DNA of 64,000 nt from Lentzea fradiae (GCF_900100955.1 NZ_FNCC01000007.1:1-64000), one strand, 5' to 3'. Positions 46,147 through 59,004 are shown, numbered from the stretch's first letter. The notes: generated by a model not told the origin, from the sequence alone. Made by a program: numbers and translations.

Positions 46147-47049
46147 GTGCACGCTGATCTGAACTTGCTGACGGTGCTGGACGCCCTGCTGGAAGAGGGC
46201 AGCGTGATGGGGGCGGCGCAACGGCTGCACCTGTCGTCGCCCGCCGTGAGCCGCACGCTGGGCCGGATCAGGAAGGTGACCGGGGACGACATCCTCGTGC
46301 GGACGGGTCACACGATGACGCCGACGCCGTACGCGCTGGGGATCGCGGAGGAGGTGCACCGGCTGGTGCGGGAGGCCAACGCGGTGCTCTCGCCGAGCCG
46401 GGAGCTCGACCTCGCGTCACTGGACCGCACGTTCACCGTCCAGTGCCACGACGCGCTGGCGTCGTCGCTGGTCCCCGCGCTGGTCGGCCGGATCGCGGAG
46501 CAGGCGCCCGGGGTGCGGCTGCGGGTGCTCGCCGAGCACTCCGCCGACACGGACGACCTGCGGCACGGCCGGGTGGACCTGGAGCTGGGCGGCGGCACAC
46601 CGGTCCTGCCGGAGTTCCGCTCGGAGACGCTCGGCACCGACGCGCTCGCCGTGGTGATGCGCGCGGGCCATCCGTGCACCGGCCGCCTCGACCTGGCGGC
46701 CTACGCGGCCCAGCCGCACGTGGTGGTGTCGCGGCGCGGCCGGCTCACCGCGCCGATCGACGCGGAACTGGAGGCCGGTGGCCTGCGGCGGAGGGTGATC
46801 GCGACCGTGGCGACGGTCCACTCGGCACTGCAGATCGCGGCGGCGAGCGATGCCCTGGTGACGACGACGGCGATCCTGTGCCGGCCGTTGGTCGACGCGT
46901 TCGGCCTGGTCACCGAGCCGTTGCCGGTCGAGTCGGCGGAGGCGGCGGTCAACTGCAACTGGCACCAGCGCTTCGACTCGGACCTCGCCCACGCCTGGCT
47001 CCGCGACCAGGTCAGGACGACTCTCGCGGACGTCCTAGGGCAGGGGTAG
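46147..47049 (+). CDS. LysR family transcriptional regulator
   Basis: The 300-residue protein has an N-terminal winged helix (DLNLLTVLDALLEEGSVMGAAQRLHLSSPAVSRTLGRIRKVTGDDILVRTG) and a periplasmic-binding-like effector domain from about 90. The sequence pattern (RTGHTMTPTPYA) is close to NodD/PcpR-like members. The start is GTG 46147; TTG 46138 is possible. It diverges from the IMPase-like gene and converges on the NAD(P)-binding gene with a 15-bp overlap. Effector unknown. Confidence 0.92.
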   Translation: MHADLNLLTVLDALLEEGSVMGAAQRLHLSSPAVSRTLGRIRKVTGDDILVRTGHTMTPTPYALGIAEEVHRLVREANAVLSPSRELDLASLDRTFTVQCHDALASSLVPALVGRIAEQAPGVRLRVLAEHSADTDDLRHGRVDLELGGGTPVLPEFRSETLGTDALAVVMRAGHPCTGRLDLAAYAAQPHVVVSRRGRLTAPIDAELEAGGLRRRVIATVATVHSALQIAAASDALVTTTAILCRPLVDAFGLVTEPLPVESAEAAVNCNWHQRFDSDLAHAWLRDQVRTTLADVLGQG

Positions 47050-47637
47050 CGCGACGGCGCCGGGGAAGCGCGGGTCCTCCGCCTCGTCGAGCATCGCGGC
47101 GGCAACGGTCTCCCGGCTCACCTTGGCGGTGAGGTCGAGCGGCGGCGCCTGGTCCAGGCCGACCGTGCGCCGGCCGGGGCTCTCCGCCTCGTCGCTGAGC
47201 ACCCCGGCGTGGAAGACGGTGCCCCCGGCGGCGAGGACGGCGGTGTCGGCCGCGACCTTGTCCGGCAGCCGGTCCCCGAGCAACCTGTCGAGGACGGCGG
47301 CGCCCTCACCCGCGGCCTCGGCGGACGGGCCGGTGCCGTAGGCGCCGAGCCAGAGGACGCGGCCCGGGCCCGCGGCGAGAACGGCCTTGGCGCCGTCGGA
47401 CAGGACCCCGGCGACCTCCGTGCCGAGCGCGGACAGCACGACCGAGCCGGGGCCGACGACCGCGGCGATGCTCGCCGGGTCGCTCACGTCGCCCGCGACC
47501 TTGCGGAGGCGGTCGTGGTCCAAGGCGATCCGGGCGGGGTCACGGGCGATGGCCGTGACGGTGTGGCCGCGCTCCAGGGCCTGCCGGGTCAGAGCGAGAC
47601 CGGTGCGGCCGGAGGCGGCGAGAACAGTGAGGTTCAT
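47035..47637 (-). CDS. NAD(P)H-binding atypical short-chain dehydrogenase
   Basis: This 200-residue protein has a Rossmann start (NLTVLAASGRTGLALTRQALERGHTVTAIARDPARI) with a GxxGxxG variant. Downstream it shows GDVSDPASIAAVVGPGSVVLSALG, as in NmrA/SDR_a5-like proteins that bind NAD(P)H and act as redox sensors or reductases. The catalytic Tyr/Lys is not evident. ATG at 47637. Its stop overlaps the 3' end of the LysR gene. Confidence 0.85.
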   Translation of the reverse strand: MNLTVLAASGRTGLALTRQALERGHTVTAIARDPARIALDHDRLRKVAGDVSDPASIAAVVGPGSVVLSALGTEVAGVLSDGAKAVLAAGPGRVLWLGAYGTGPSAEAAGEGAAVLDRLLGDRLPDKVAADTAVLAAGGTVFHAGVLSDEAESPGRRTVGLDQAPPLDLTAKVSRETVAAAMLDEAEDPRFPGAVALPLP

Positions 47638-47710
47638 GCCGAAAACGCTATTGAGCACACCGATTAACATCAAGTGCAACGTCGTCAACCGGTGATTTAC
47701 CTGGAGTAAA

Positions 47711-48640
47711 TCAGCCCTCGTCGCGGAGCTTCTCCAGCGCCTGCGCCAGGTCGTCCGGGTAGTCCGAGGTGAACTGGACCCATTGGCCGTCCGCGGGGTG
47801 GTGGAACCCGAGCTGCCGGGCGTGCAGCCACTGCCGCGAGATGCCGAGGCGCTTGGCCAGCGTCGGGTCGGCGCCGTAGGTCAGGTCGCCGACGCACGGG
47901 TGGTGCAGCGCCGAGAAGTGCACGCGGATCTGGTGCGTGCGGCCGGTCTCCAGGTGGACCTCGACGAACGACGCCGCGCGGAACGCCTCGATCACCTCGT
48001 AGTGCGTGATCGACGGCTTGCCGGAGTTCATCACCGCGAACTTGTAGTCGTGCTTCGGGTGCCGGTCGATCGGCGCGTCGATGGTGCCCTTGATCGGGTC
48101 CGGGTGGCCCTGCACGAGCGCGTGGTAGACCTTGTCGACGGTCCGTTCCTTGAAGGCGTGCTTGAGCGCCGAGTACGCGGACTCGGACTTGGCCACGACC
48201 ATCACGCCGGTGGTGCCGACGTCGAGCCGGTGCACGACGCCCTGGCGCTCGGCGGCACCGGAGGTGGCGACGCGGTGACCGGCGGCGGCGAGCCCGCCCA
48301 CGACCGTCGGGCCGGTCCAGCCCGGCGACGGGTGCACGGCGACGCCGACGGGCTTGTCGACGACGATGATGTCGTCGTCCTCGTGGATCACCTTCAGGCC
48401 CTCGACGGGGATCGCCTGCACGGTGACCGGCTGCGGCGGCGCGGGCAGCGTGATCTCCAGCATCGACCCGGCGGTGAGCCGGTCGGACTTGCCGACGACC
48501 CGGCCGTCGACCAGCACGTCGTCGGCGTCGGCGATGGCCGCGACGGCGGTGCGGGACAGGCCGAGCAGCTTCGCGAGGCCGGCGTCGACGCGCATGCCGT
48601 CCAGACCGTCGGGAATCGGCAGCGTTCGGTAACCGCTCAC
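47711..48640 (-). CDS. rluD: RluA/RluD family pseudouridine synthase
   Basis: It converts uridines to pseudouridine, probably in 23S rRNA. The 309-residue protein has an N-terminal S4 RNA-binding domain ([30 protein letters not shown]). The catalytic domain has the nucleophilic Asp in [19 protein letters not shown] and the [23 protein letters not shown] motif. The start is GTG 48640 with GAGGA 7 nt upstream. It follows lspA by about 107 bp, the usual actinobacterial order. Confidence 0.95.
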   Translation of the reverse strand: MSGYRTLPIPDGLDGMRVDAGLAKLLGLSRTAVAAIADADDVLVDGRVVGKSDRLTAGSMLEITLPAPPQPVTVQAIPVEGLKVIHEDDDIIVVDKPVGVAVHPSPGWTGPTVVGGLAAAGHRVATSGAAERQGVVHRLDVGTTGVMVVAKSESAYSALKHAFKERTVDKVYHALVQGHPDPIKGTIDAPIDRHPKHDYKFAVMNSGKPSITHYEVIEAFRAASFVEVHLETGRTHQIRVHFSALHHPCVGDLTYGADPTLAKRLGISRQWLHARQLGFHHPADGQWVQFTSDYPDDLAQALEKLRDEG

Positions 48641-48747
48641 GCGGGGTCCTCGACCTTCTTCTGGCTGGGGTACGCCTCGTGGCACCGGAGCTGGGCTTCT
48701 TCACCAGCGACCACGCCAGGCAGAGCCCTCAACCTACCAGTCGCGGT

Positions 48748-49473
48748 TCATCCGGCCTCCCGCAGCCCGTCCGCCTGCGCAGGTACGGGCACCGGGGCGA
48801 CCAGCGGCTCGGGGACCTCCTCGACGACGGTGCCGTCGTAGTCGTGGTGGCGCAGCGACAGCACGATGACCACGGCGCCGCCTCCCACGATCGCCAGGTC
48901 GGCGAGGTTGAACGCGGGCCACACGCCGCCGTGCGGGTCGAAGAGCGACAGGAAGTCGATCACGTGGCCGCGCATCGGCCCCGGTTCGCGGAAGAGGCGG
49001 TCGGCGAGGTTGCCGACCGCGCCGCCGAGCACCAGGCCGAGGCCGGCGGCCCAGCCCTGGGAGCGGAGGTCGCGCGAGATCTGGACGACGAACCCGGCGA
49101 CGCCGAACGCGATCAGCGCGAGCACCACCGTCCACCCCTCCGCCGGTCCGAAGGCGGCGCCGGGGTTGCGGACGAACGTCAGGTGGAGCAGGCCGCCGAA
49201 GATCCGCACCGGGTCGCCGCCTTCGAGGCCCACCGCGGCCAGGGTCTTGGTGAGGAAGTCGGCGGCGAGCACACCGCCCGCGATCACCAGGGCGAGCCTC
49301 GTCTTCGGCTCCGGCAGCGAGCCGGTGATCGAGAACTCCACGGCGTCGTCGTCCGAGGCCGCCGGTTTCGCCTCTTCCGAAGCCGTGACCTGCGGTTCCG
49401 CGGGTTTCTCCGCTACCTCGGCGGAAACCTTCTCGTCGGCCTCGGGCGCGTCACTCAGCAGGTCGTTGTCCAC
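48748..49473 (-). CDS. lspA: lipoprotein signal peptidase with acidic N-terminal extension
   Basis: LspA cuts signal peptides of prolipoproteins in the membrane. The 241-residue protein has four helices. The two catalytic aspartates lie in GGAVGNLADRLFREPGPMRGHVIDFL and FNLADLAIVGGG. Before helix 1 there is a cytoplasmic extension of about 55 residues rich in Glu, Asp and Ala (EKVSAEVAEKPAEP), and a Pro-rich C-terminal tail. ATG at 49473 is the only in-frame choice that leaves the helices intact with this tail; a shorter start cannot be excluded. Confidence 0.94.
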   Translation of the reverse strand: MDNDLLSDAPEADEKVSAEVAEKPAEPQVTASEEAKPAASDDDAVEFSITGSLPEPKTRLALVIAGGVLAADFLTKTLAAVGLEGGDPVRIFGGLLHLTFVRNPGAAFGPAEGWTVVLALIAFGVAGFVVQISRDLRSQGWAAGLGLVLGGAVGNLADRLFREPGPMRGHVIDFLSLFDPHGGVWPAFNLADLAIVGGGAVVIVLSLRHHDYDGTVVEEVPEPLVAPVPVPAQADGLREAG

Positions 49474-49481
49474 TTAAGGGA

Positions 49482-50813
49482 CTACGCGAGGAACGGTGGC
49501 AGGGTTCGGGTGTCGTTCTCGGGAACCCACCGGCCGTCCTGCTGCGTGTAGCTCCACTTCGGGCCCTCGGTGACGAGAGTGCGCAGTGCGGCCACCAGCC
49601 GGTCGACGTGCTCCGCCGTCGTGCCGAGGCCGATCGACGCGCGCACGGCCCGTTCCTCGTGCGACCCGAGCTTCTTGACCAGACGGCCCACGATCACGTG
49701 CGCGCAGAACGCGCCGTCGCGCACACCGACGCCGTACTCGGCGGACAGCGCCGCCGCGAGGAAGCCCGCGTCGAAGCCGGAGATCGTGAAGCTCACGACG
49801 CCGACCTTGTCCGCGTCGTTCAGGATCGACAGCTCGCGGAAGCCGGGGACCGTGCGCAGGCCCTCGCGCAGGCGCGTCAGCAGCTGCTGCTCGTGCGCGA
49901 CGGTCTGCTCCCAGTGCCGCGACAGGATCTCGCACGCCGACGCGAGAGCGTGCACGCCGACGACGTTCGGGCTGCCCGCCTCGTGCCGCTCGGGCACCGC
50001 GGACCAGGCCACGCCGAGCCGGTCGCCGTGGTCGGTCACCTTCGCCGTCGCGCCGCCGCCCACCAGGTACGGCTGGGCCTGCTGCAGCCAGTCGGCGCGG
50101 CCGACGAGCACACCGGCGCCGAACGGCGCGTAGATCTTGTGGCCGGAGAACGCGACGTAGTCGACGTCCAGCTCACGGGCGTCGACCGGGCGGTGCGGGG
50201 CGAGCTGGGCGGCGTCGAGCGCGATGCGGGCGCCGTGGCGGCGGGCGACCTTCGCGAGCTCGGCGACGGGCCACAGCTCCCCCGTGACGTTGGACGCCCC
50301 GGTGACGATCACGAGCCGAGGACCGACCGGGGCGGCGGCCAACGCCCGGTCCAGCACCGCGGCAGCGGCACCGGACGACGACGGAGCGGGAACGCGCTGG
50401 ACGTTCGACCCGCGCCACGGCAGCAGCGCCGCGTGGTGCTCGCTGTCGAACAGCACGACGGCGGTGTTGCGGGGGACGCTGCGGGCGAGCAGGTTCAGCG
50501 AGTCCGTGGTGTTGCGGGTGAAGACGACGGCGTCGGACGCGCGGGCTCCGACGAACCGGCGGACGCGGTCGCGAGCCTGCTCGTAGACGCGGGTCGAGAC
50601 CTGCGAGGCGAACCCGGCACCGCGGTGGACGCTCGCGTACCAGGGCAGCAGCTCGTCGACGGCGTCGCGCACCTCCTGCAGGCACGGCGCGCTCGCCGCG
50701 TGGTCGAGGTTGGCGTACGTGACGCGCTCTCCGGTGACCAGTGGGACGCGCAGCTCGGCGCCCACGACGGCGGGCACGGCGGTGGTGGTTGCGGGGGTGA
50801 TCGCGAGCGTCAT
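49482..50813 (-). CDS. class V aminotransferase / cysteine desulfurase-like, SAM-IV controlled
   Basis: This 443-residue PLP enzyme has YANLDHAASAPCLQEVRDAV, VFTRNTTDSLNLLA, LDAAQLAPHRPVD and the Schiff-base lysine in AFSGHKIYAPFGAGVLVG. It resembles selenocysteine lyase/cysteine desulfurases without Isc or Suf partners nearby. ATG at 50813 has GGAGG 7 nt upstream; the frame is open further upstream only because it crosses the riboswitch. Control by SAM points to a role in sulfur amino-acid metabolism. It ends 8 bp before the lspA start. Confidence 0.9.
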   Translation of the reverse strand: MTLAITPATTTAVPAVVGAELRVPLVTGERVTYANLDHAASAPCLQEVRDAVDELLPWYASVHRGAGFASQVSTRVYEQARDRVRRFVGARASDAVVFTRNTTDSLNLLARSVPRNTAVVLFDSEHHAALLPWRGSNVQRVPAPSSSGAAAAVLDRALAAAPVGPRLVIVTGASNVTGELWPVAELAKVARRHGARIALDAAQLAPHRPVDARELDVDYVAFSGHKIYAPFGAGVLVGRADWLQQAQPYLVGGGATAKVTDHGDRLGVAWSAVPERHEAGSPNVVGVHALASACEILSRHWEQTVAHEQQLLTRLREGLRTVPGFRELSILNDADKVGVVSFTISGFDAGFLAAALSAEYGVGVRDGAFCAHVIVGRLVKKLGSHEERAVRASIGLGTTAEHVDRLVAALRTLVTEGPKWSYTQQDGRWVPENDTRTLPPFLA

Positions 50814-50880
50814 CGAGCTGCCTCCGAGGCCAGGGGCCCCGTTTCTCGCGAAGGCCCGCGCTTGACCGGCGCCCTGCGCG

Positions 50881-50968
50881 CCGGACCAGGTCCTCACCAA
50901 GGGCACCCCACCGCGGTTGGAGGGTTGCCGGCCAGCAAGCTTGGGCTTGACGCTGGCTCTCATGACCT
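50881..50968 (-). ncRNA. SAM-IV riboswitch upstream of the class V aminotransferase
   Basis: On the minus strand the leader contains GGTCATGAGAGCCAGCG, AAGCTTGCTGGCCGGCAACC, CTCCAACCGCGGTGGGGTGC and GGTGAGGACCTGGTCC. I recognise these as the conserved parts of the actinobacterial SAM-IV aptamer, including the CCGGCAACC core shared with SAM-I. It lies about 70 nt before the start codon. A GC-rich stretch follows that could form the expression platform. High SAM is expected to lower expression. Confidence 0.9.
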
Positions 50969-51040
50969 GCCGACGACGTTAGCGGAGGCGGGCGAGCCCC
51001 GTCGACACCCGATCACATGGTGAGAAGCCTCGGAGACCGA

Positions 51041-52540
51041 TCATTCGCCGGTCTCGCCCTTCCAGCGCGCGTAGCGACCGGCCCTGTCGACGGCGCGGAC
51101 GCGTCGCTCCGCGGCCTCGCGCGCTTCCTCCGTCGTGACGATGAGCAGCTGGTCATCGGTCTGCAACCGGGTCGTCGGCTGGGGCGTGAAGCTCTTGCCC
51201 GCGCGCACCACGAGGCTCACCGTGGCACCGCTGGGCAGCCGCAGCTCGGACATGTAGACGCCGTGCATCTTCGAGCCGCGCTGGATGCGCACCTGCAGCA
51301 GCTCGGCCCCCAGCTCGTCCAGCGGCGAAGCGTCGACCTGGACCTCCTGCGGCTCACCGGACCGCACCAGCCCGAGCCGCCGCGCGAGGACCGGCAGCGT
51401 CGTCCCCTGGACCACGGTCAGCACGATGACCAGCAGGAACACCACGTCGACGAGCTGGCCCGCGCCGTCGACGCCCTGGATCAGGGGGATCAGCGCGAAC
51501 ACGATCGGCACCGCGCCGCGCAGTCCCGACCACGAGAGGAACGCCTGTTCCCGCCAGGGCACCTTGAACGGCAGCGACGAGATCATCACCGACAGCGGCC
51601 GGGCCACGAACGTCAGCACGACACCGGCGACCAGCGCGGGGAACAGCACGTCGAGCAGCCGCAACGGCGAGGCGTACAGGCCGAGCAGCACGAACAGGCC
51701 GATCTGGGCGAGCCAGCCGAGCCCTTCCGCGAACGAGAGCGTGTCGGCGCGGTGCGGCAGGCGGGCGTTGCCGAGCACGAGCGCGGCCACGTAGGTGGCG
51801 AGGAAGCCGGAGGAGTGCACCAGGTCGGCCGCGGTGTAGGCCATGACGCACACGGCGACGGTGGCGAGCGGGTACAGACCGGTGGCGGGCAACGCCGCCC
51901 GTCGCAGCCCCACGGCGCCGAGGAACCCCAGCGCGATGCCGACGAGCGCCCCCGCCCCCAGCTCGTAGACCACCAGGAACGGCGCGGTCCAGGTGATCTC
52001 GTCCGACGAGGCGAGCAGCACGACGGCGATGTAGACCGGCGCGTCGTTGAGGCCCGACTCCAGCTCGAGCGCGCCGGTGAGCCGCGGGCCGACACCGAGT
52101 GAACGCAGCACGCTGAAGACCGCGGCGGCGTCCGTGGACGACAGCACCGCTCCCCACAGCAACGCCATCCGCCAGTCGAGCCCGAGCAGGTAGTGCAGGG
52201 CCGTCCCGGTCACGGCGACGCTGACCACAACGGCCACAGTGGACAGTGCCACGCCTAACCAGAGCGACGACTTGACCGCGTGCCAACGAGTCGTGATCCC
52301 GCCCTCGGTCAGGATGAGCACGAGAGCGGCGATGCCGAGCGACCGGGTGAGGTCGGCGTCCTCGAAGTTGATGCCCAGCACCGACTCGCCGAGCAGCACG
52401 CCGATCCCGAGGTACAGCAGCAGCGAGGGAAGTCCGAGGCGCGTCGACAACCGCACCGCGACCACGCTGACCAGCAGCACGGCGGCACCGATGCCCAGAA
52501 CGACCGTCACATCACCCACCAGGACATTCTCGTGGATCAC
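51041..52540 (-). CDS. CPA1/NhaP2-type cation/proton antiporter with TrkA-C domain
   Basis: A protein of about 499 residues, if it starts at GTG 52540. It has about 12 membrane helices, the family motifs LLLYLGIGVLLGESVLGI, ALLWGAVLSSTDAAAVFSVLR and ELESGLNDAP (with the transport Asp), and FLSWSGLRGAVPIVFAL. A C-terminal soluble part near 400-480 resembles TrkA-C/RCK_C ligand domains (VRIQRGSKMHGVYMSELRLP... TDDQLLIVTT). It probably exchanges K+ or Na+ for protons. Start uncertain: GTG 52543 and 52519 are also in frame. It diverges from the M28 peptidase. Confidence 0.92.
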   Translation of the reverse strand: MIHENVLVGDVTVVLGIGAAVLLVSVVAVRLSTRLGLPSLLLYLGIGVLLGESVLGINFEDADLTRSLGIAALVLILTEGGITTRWHAVKSSLWLGVALSTVAVVVSVAVTGTALHYLLGLDWRMALLWGAVLSSTDAAAVFSVLRSLGVGPRLTGALELESGLNDAPVYIAVVLLASSDEITWTAPFLVVYELGAGALVGIALGFLGAVGLRRAALPATGLYPLATVAVCVMAYTAADLVHSSGFLATYVAALVLGNARLPHRADTLSFAEGLGWLAQIGLFVLLGLYASPLRLLDVLFPALVAGVVLTFVARPLSVMISSLPFKVPWREQAFLSWSGLRGAVPIVFALIPLIQGVDGAGQLVDVVFLLVIVLTVVQGTTLPVLARRLGLVRSGEPQEVQVDASPLDELGAELLQVRIQRGSKMHGVYMSELRLPSGATVSLVVRAGKSFTPQPTTRLQTDDQLLIVTTEEAREAAERRVRAVDRAGRYARWKGETGE

Positions 52541-52655
52541 CACCGGACCGGACGCATCGGGCGCGTTAACAACTCCAGCCGTTCGCACCTGGCACGGCAC
52601 CGGGTGACCGGAGCAGGTTGTCCTGTGGCTCAATCCCTACCCTGCACGGAGTTGA

Positions 52656-53594
<939 letters not shown>

Positions 53595-54131
53595 TCACGT
53601 CGCGGTGAGCACCCGCACGGCCTCGTCGAGCACCGGTTCGGCGAGGCCGGGCAGGGTGAGCACCAGCTGTGCCTGGCCCAGGTAGAGGCTGAACGCGATC
53701 GACGCGCGTTTCCTCGCCTGGGCCTCGCCGAACCCGAGCTGCTCGAACAGCTCGGTCAGGTAGGCCAGGCGCTTCTCCGTGACGCGGCGCAGCACCGGCG
53801 CGATGACCTCGTGGCCGGCGGCGGCCTGCAACGCCATCTCGACCGAGCCCTTGCGCCTGCGGTCGAGCGCCGTCTCGAAGAGCGTCCTGAGCTTGTCGTG
53901 CGGGGTCCGCGCGGACTCGACCAGCTCGACGACCTTCTCGGTGTGCTCCCGCTCCCACCGCTCGACCGTCGCCTTCAGCAACGCCTCGCGGTTCGGGAAG
54001 TGGTGGTAGACGCTGCCCTTCGTGGCTCCTGCGCGGGCCGCGAGCGGTTCGATCGCCACGGCGGCGAGCCCGCCTTCTGCCAGCGCTCTCAGCGCCATCT
54101 CAGTCCAGTCGTCGCGATTCCGCCGCACCAC
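53595..54131 (-). CDS. TetR family transcriptional regulator
   Basis: This protein of about 178 residues starts at GTG 54131 or 54128. The HTH domain follows at once (DDWTEMALRALAEGGLAAVAIEPLAARAGATKGSVYHHFPNREALL), then a helical effector domain. An upstream ATG at 54164 is in frame but would put the start inside one of the two operator-like dyads. It converges on the M28 gene and diverges from the SRPBCC gene, with two matching 16-bp dyads between them, so it probably represses both itself and that gene. Confidence 0.9.
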   Translation of the reverse strand: MVRRNRDDWTEMALRALAEGGLAAVAIEPLAARAGATKGSVYHHFPNREALLKATVERWEREHTEKVVELVESARTPHDKLRTLFETALDRRRKGSVEMALQAAAGHEVIAPVLRRVTEKRLAYLTELFEQLGFGEAQARKRASIAFSLYLGQAQLVLTLPGLAEPVLDEAVRVLTAT

Positions 54132-54136
54132 GCTTC

Positions 54137-54152
54137 CATACGCTACCGTACG
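54137..54152. promoter_or_regulatory. TetR-type operator 1
   Basis: CATACGCTACCGTACG is an imperfect dyad with the same left half and spacing as operator 2; centres are 25 bp apart. It lies 6 bp upstream of the chosen tetR start. Confidence 0.6.
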
Positions 54153-54161
54153 TTCCAGGAA

Positions 54162-54177
54162 CATACGCCAGCGTATG
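54162..54177. promoter_or_regulatory. TetR-type operator 2
   Basis: CATACGCCAGCGTATG is a perfect dyad (7-bp arms, 2-bp centre), placed just before the ribosome site of the divergent SRPBCC gene. Confidence 0.7.
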
Positions 54178-54189
54178 GAGGGGGCAGGA

Positions 54190-54642
54190 GTGATCAGGAA
54201 CGTCCACACCCGCGATCTCGGGGTGCCCGCGGGCCCGTTCGTCGAACGGATGCCGGAGCTGTGGCCGCCCGCGTGGGGCAGGCAGGAGTTCGACCGGCCG
54301 CTGGGGGCCGGCGCGGACGGCGGCCACGGCCCGATCCGCTACCGCTGCACCGAGCTCAGGCCCGGTGAGTCGGTCAGCTTCGAGTTCACCCGGATGTCCG
54401 GCACGCACACGCTCTCGGCGTCGGACACCGTCATCCGGCACGAACTGGTCCTGAACCCCGGTCCGGCGACGTGGCTGCGGTGGGCGTTCGTGGTCCGGTG
54501 GCTGCACGACGCGTGCCTGGAGGACCTCTTCGACAACTTCGAACGTGCCGCCGGACGCGAACCCGCCGCACCGGCCAGGTGGTCGTGGTGGGTGCGGCTG
54601 GTGCGCAAAGCCGTGGTGCGGCGGCAGAAGCAGCGCCAGTGA
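54190..54642 (+). CDS. SRPBCC (START-like) family protein
   Basis: A protein of about 150 residues from GTG 54190, chosen because GGAGGGGG lies just upstream; an ATG at 54175 overlaps the operator. It has the pattern of polyketide cyclase/START-like proteins: a first strand NVHTRDLGV, a mid-part YRCTELRPGESVSFEFTRMSGTHTLSASDTVIRHELVLNP, and a long C-terminal helix (WLHDACLEDLFDNFERA). SRPBCC folds bind hydrophobic ligands; no catalytic role can be read. It diverges from a TetR gene and is probably its target. Confidence 0.75.
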   Translation: MIRNVHTRDLGVPAGPFVERMPELWPPAWGRQEFDRPLGAGADGGHGPIRYRCTELRPGESVSFEFTRMSGTHTLSASDTVIRHELVLNPGPATWLRWAFVVRWLHDACLEDLFDNFERAAGREPAAPARWSWWVRLVRKAVVRRQKQRQ

Positions 54643-54644
54643 GC

Positions 54645-54682
54645 GGAAACGGCGTGCGCGGACCTGCCGCACACGCCGTTCC
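54645..54682. terminator. Bidirectional hairpin between SRPBCC gene and ileS
   Basis: GGAAACGGCGTGCGCGG pairs with CCGCACACGCCGTTCC, with one bulge and one mismatch, around an ACCTG loop. It sits between two converging genes. Confidence 0.65.
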
Positions 54683-54693
54683 CAGTGCCCCGC

Positions 54694-57798
<3,105 letters not shown>

Positions 57799-57804
57799 CT
57801 CCAC

Positions 57805-58010
57805 TGCTCCTCGCGGTCTGGTGCGACACACGAGGACGACACGCCGGCCTTGCTCGGCGAACCGCGGTACCACCCCGCTTGCCCGCGTGAGGGCGGGCCT
57901 CTCGTTCTTCGGCTGTGACGGGCCGGTCCCGTCCGGTTCTACTGGGACGCTCGCGCGCCCGTTCTTCCGGAGGCTCCCCGGTGATGGCCGGATCGGTGCC
58001 TGTGACCACA
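57805..58010 (-). ncRNA. T-box riboswitch of ileS (short stem I, translational type)
   Basis: On the minus strand the leader carries the T-box core GGTGGTACCGCGG (57862-57875 region), preceded by a stem GCCCGC...GCGGGC. Further 5' is a short stem I region with an ATC triplet (57983-57985) that could be the isoleucine specifier. Near the 3' end TCCTCG (57831-57836) can pair with the ribosome site CGAGGA (57808-57813), which suggests control of translation rather than termination. This matches known actinobacterial ileS T-boxes. Uncharged tRNA-Ile should switch ileS on. Confidence 0.9.
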
Positions 58011-58044
58011 GGATACGTGCAGGGGCAAACCGTATGCTCGCCGG

Positions 58045-58389
58045 ATGACGTTGACCATCGCGTTGTCGGTCGTGCTGGCCCTGCTGTTCGTCGCGACGGG
58101 CGCGGGCAAGCTGTTCGGGGCGAAGGCGTCGCTCGAGGCGCGGGACCAGTTCCGGATGAACCCGGCGCTCTGGCGGACCATCGGCGCGCTGGAGTGGGCG
58201 GGCGCCGCGGGTCTCGTCGCCGGCCTCGCCTCGTGGGACTGGCTGGGACGCGCGGCCACCGTCGGGCTGGGGCTGCTGATGGCCGGCGCCACGATCACCC
58301 GCCTGCGGTTCGACTCGAAGCCGACGGGCGTCGTGCTCGACCTCGTCCTGCTGGCGCTGCTGATCCTGCTGCTGTTCCTGGACAGGTGA
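58045..58389 (+). CDS. DoxX-like small membrane protein
   Basis: The 114-residue protein has four predicted helices (about 3-20, 42-62, 68-86 and 92-112). The opening [19 protein letters not shown] and the second-helix [14 protein letters not shown] are typical of the DoxX-like family. Function is not established; relatives are linked to quinone or redox processes at the membrane. It diverges from the ileS leader and converges on a TetR gene. Confidence 0.85.
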   Translation: MTLTIALSVVLALLFVATGAGKLFGAKASLEARDQFRMNPALWRTIGALEWAGAAGLVAGLASWDWLGRAATVGLGLLMAGATITRLRFDSKPTGVVLDLVLLALLILLLFLDR

Positions 58390-58396
58390 CGAGGCG

Positions 58397-58987
58397 CTAA
58401 GCCCCGGGGGCGCACCGCAGCCCGTTGATCAGCAGCCGGACGAGGTGCCGCGCGTCGTGGTCCCGGTTCTCACCGGTCGCCCCGGCGCAGATGCTGCCGA
58501 CCCCGCGCAGCAGCACGTGCGGGTCCTGACCGGGGACGATCTCACCCGCCGCCGCGGCCTCCTCCAGCAACCGGGCGCACACCGGCACCAGGTGTTCGAG
58601 GAAGTAGTCGTGCAGCGGGTCGTAGCACGACTCGCTGGACTGCAGCACCGTCGCCATCCCCTGCTTGGTGACGACGAAGTCGACGAACTGGTCGATCCAC
58701 CGCACCAGCGCCCGGTGCGGGCTCGGCTCCGAGGCGAGCAGGGCGGGACCACTGGCCGACAGCGACTGCACCTGGGACCGGTAGACGGCGATGATCAGGT
58801 CGGCGCGGGTCGGGTAGTGGCGGTAGATGGTCGCGGTGCCGACCCCTGCGCGGGTGGCGATCTCGCGGATCGGCGCGTCGACCCCGGAGGTCACGAACAC
58901 CGCGGCCGCGGCTTCGAGCACGTTCCCGGCGTTGCGGCGCGCGTCGGCGCGCCGCGCCTGCACCGCGGCACCGGGAACATCGCTCAT
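58397..58987 (-). CDS. TetR family repressor, second gene after an alpha/beta hydrolase
   Basis: This 196-residue protein from ATG 58987 has the [52 protein letters not shown] and a C-terminal domain of the common actinobacterial type ([20 protein letters not shown]... [11 protein letters not shown]). It follows the alpha/beta hydrolase gene by 17 bp on the same strand. Two GGGACA-type dyads precede that operon, so it probably represses its own operon. Confidence 0.92.
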   Translation of the reverse strand: MSDVPGAAVQARRADARRNAGNVLEAAAAVFVTSGVDAPIREIATRAGVGTATIYRHYPTRADLIIAVYRSQVQSLSASGPALLASEPSPHRALVRWIDQFVDFVVTKQGMATVLQSSESCYDPLHDYFLEHLVPVCARLLEEAAAAGEIVPGQDPHVLLRGVGSICAGATGENRDHDARHLVRLLINGLRCAPGA

Positions 58988-59004
58988 GACCAAATCCTAG
59001 GCCG

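Noticed and set aside
50814..50963. 50-residue N-terminal extension of the class V aminotransferase
   Set aside because: The extension is the translated SAM-IV aptamer. A good ribosome site precedes the ATG at 50813.
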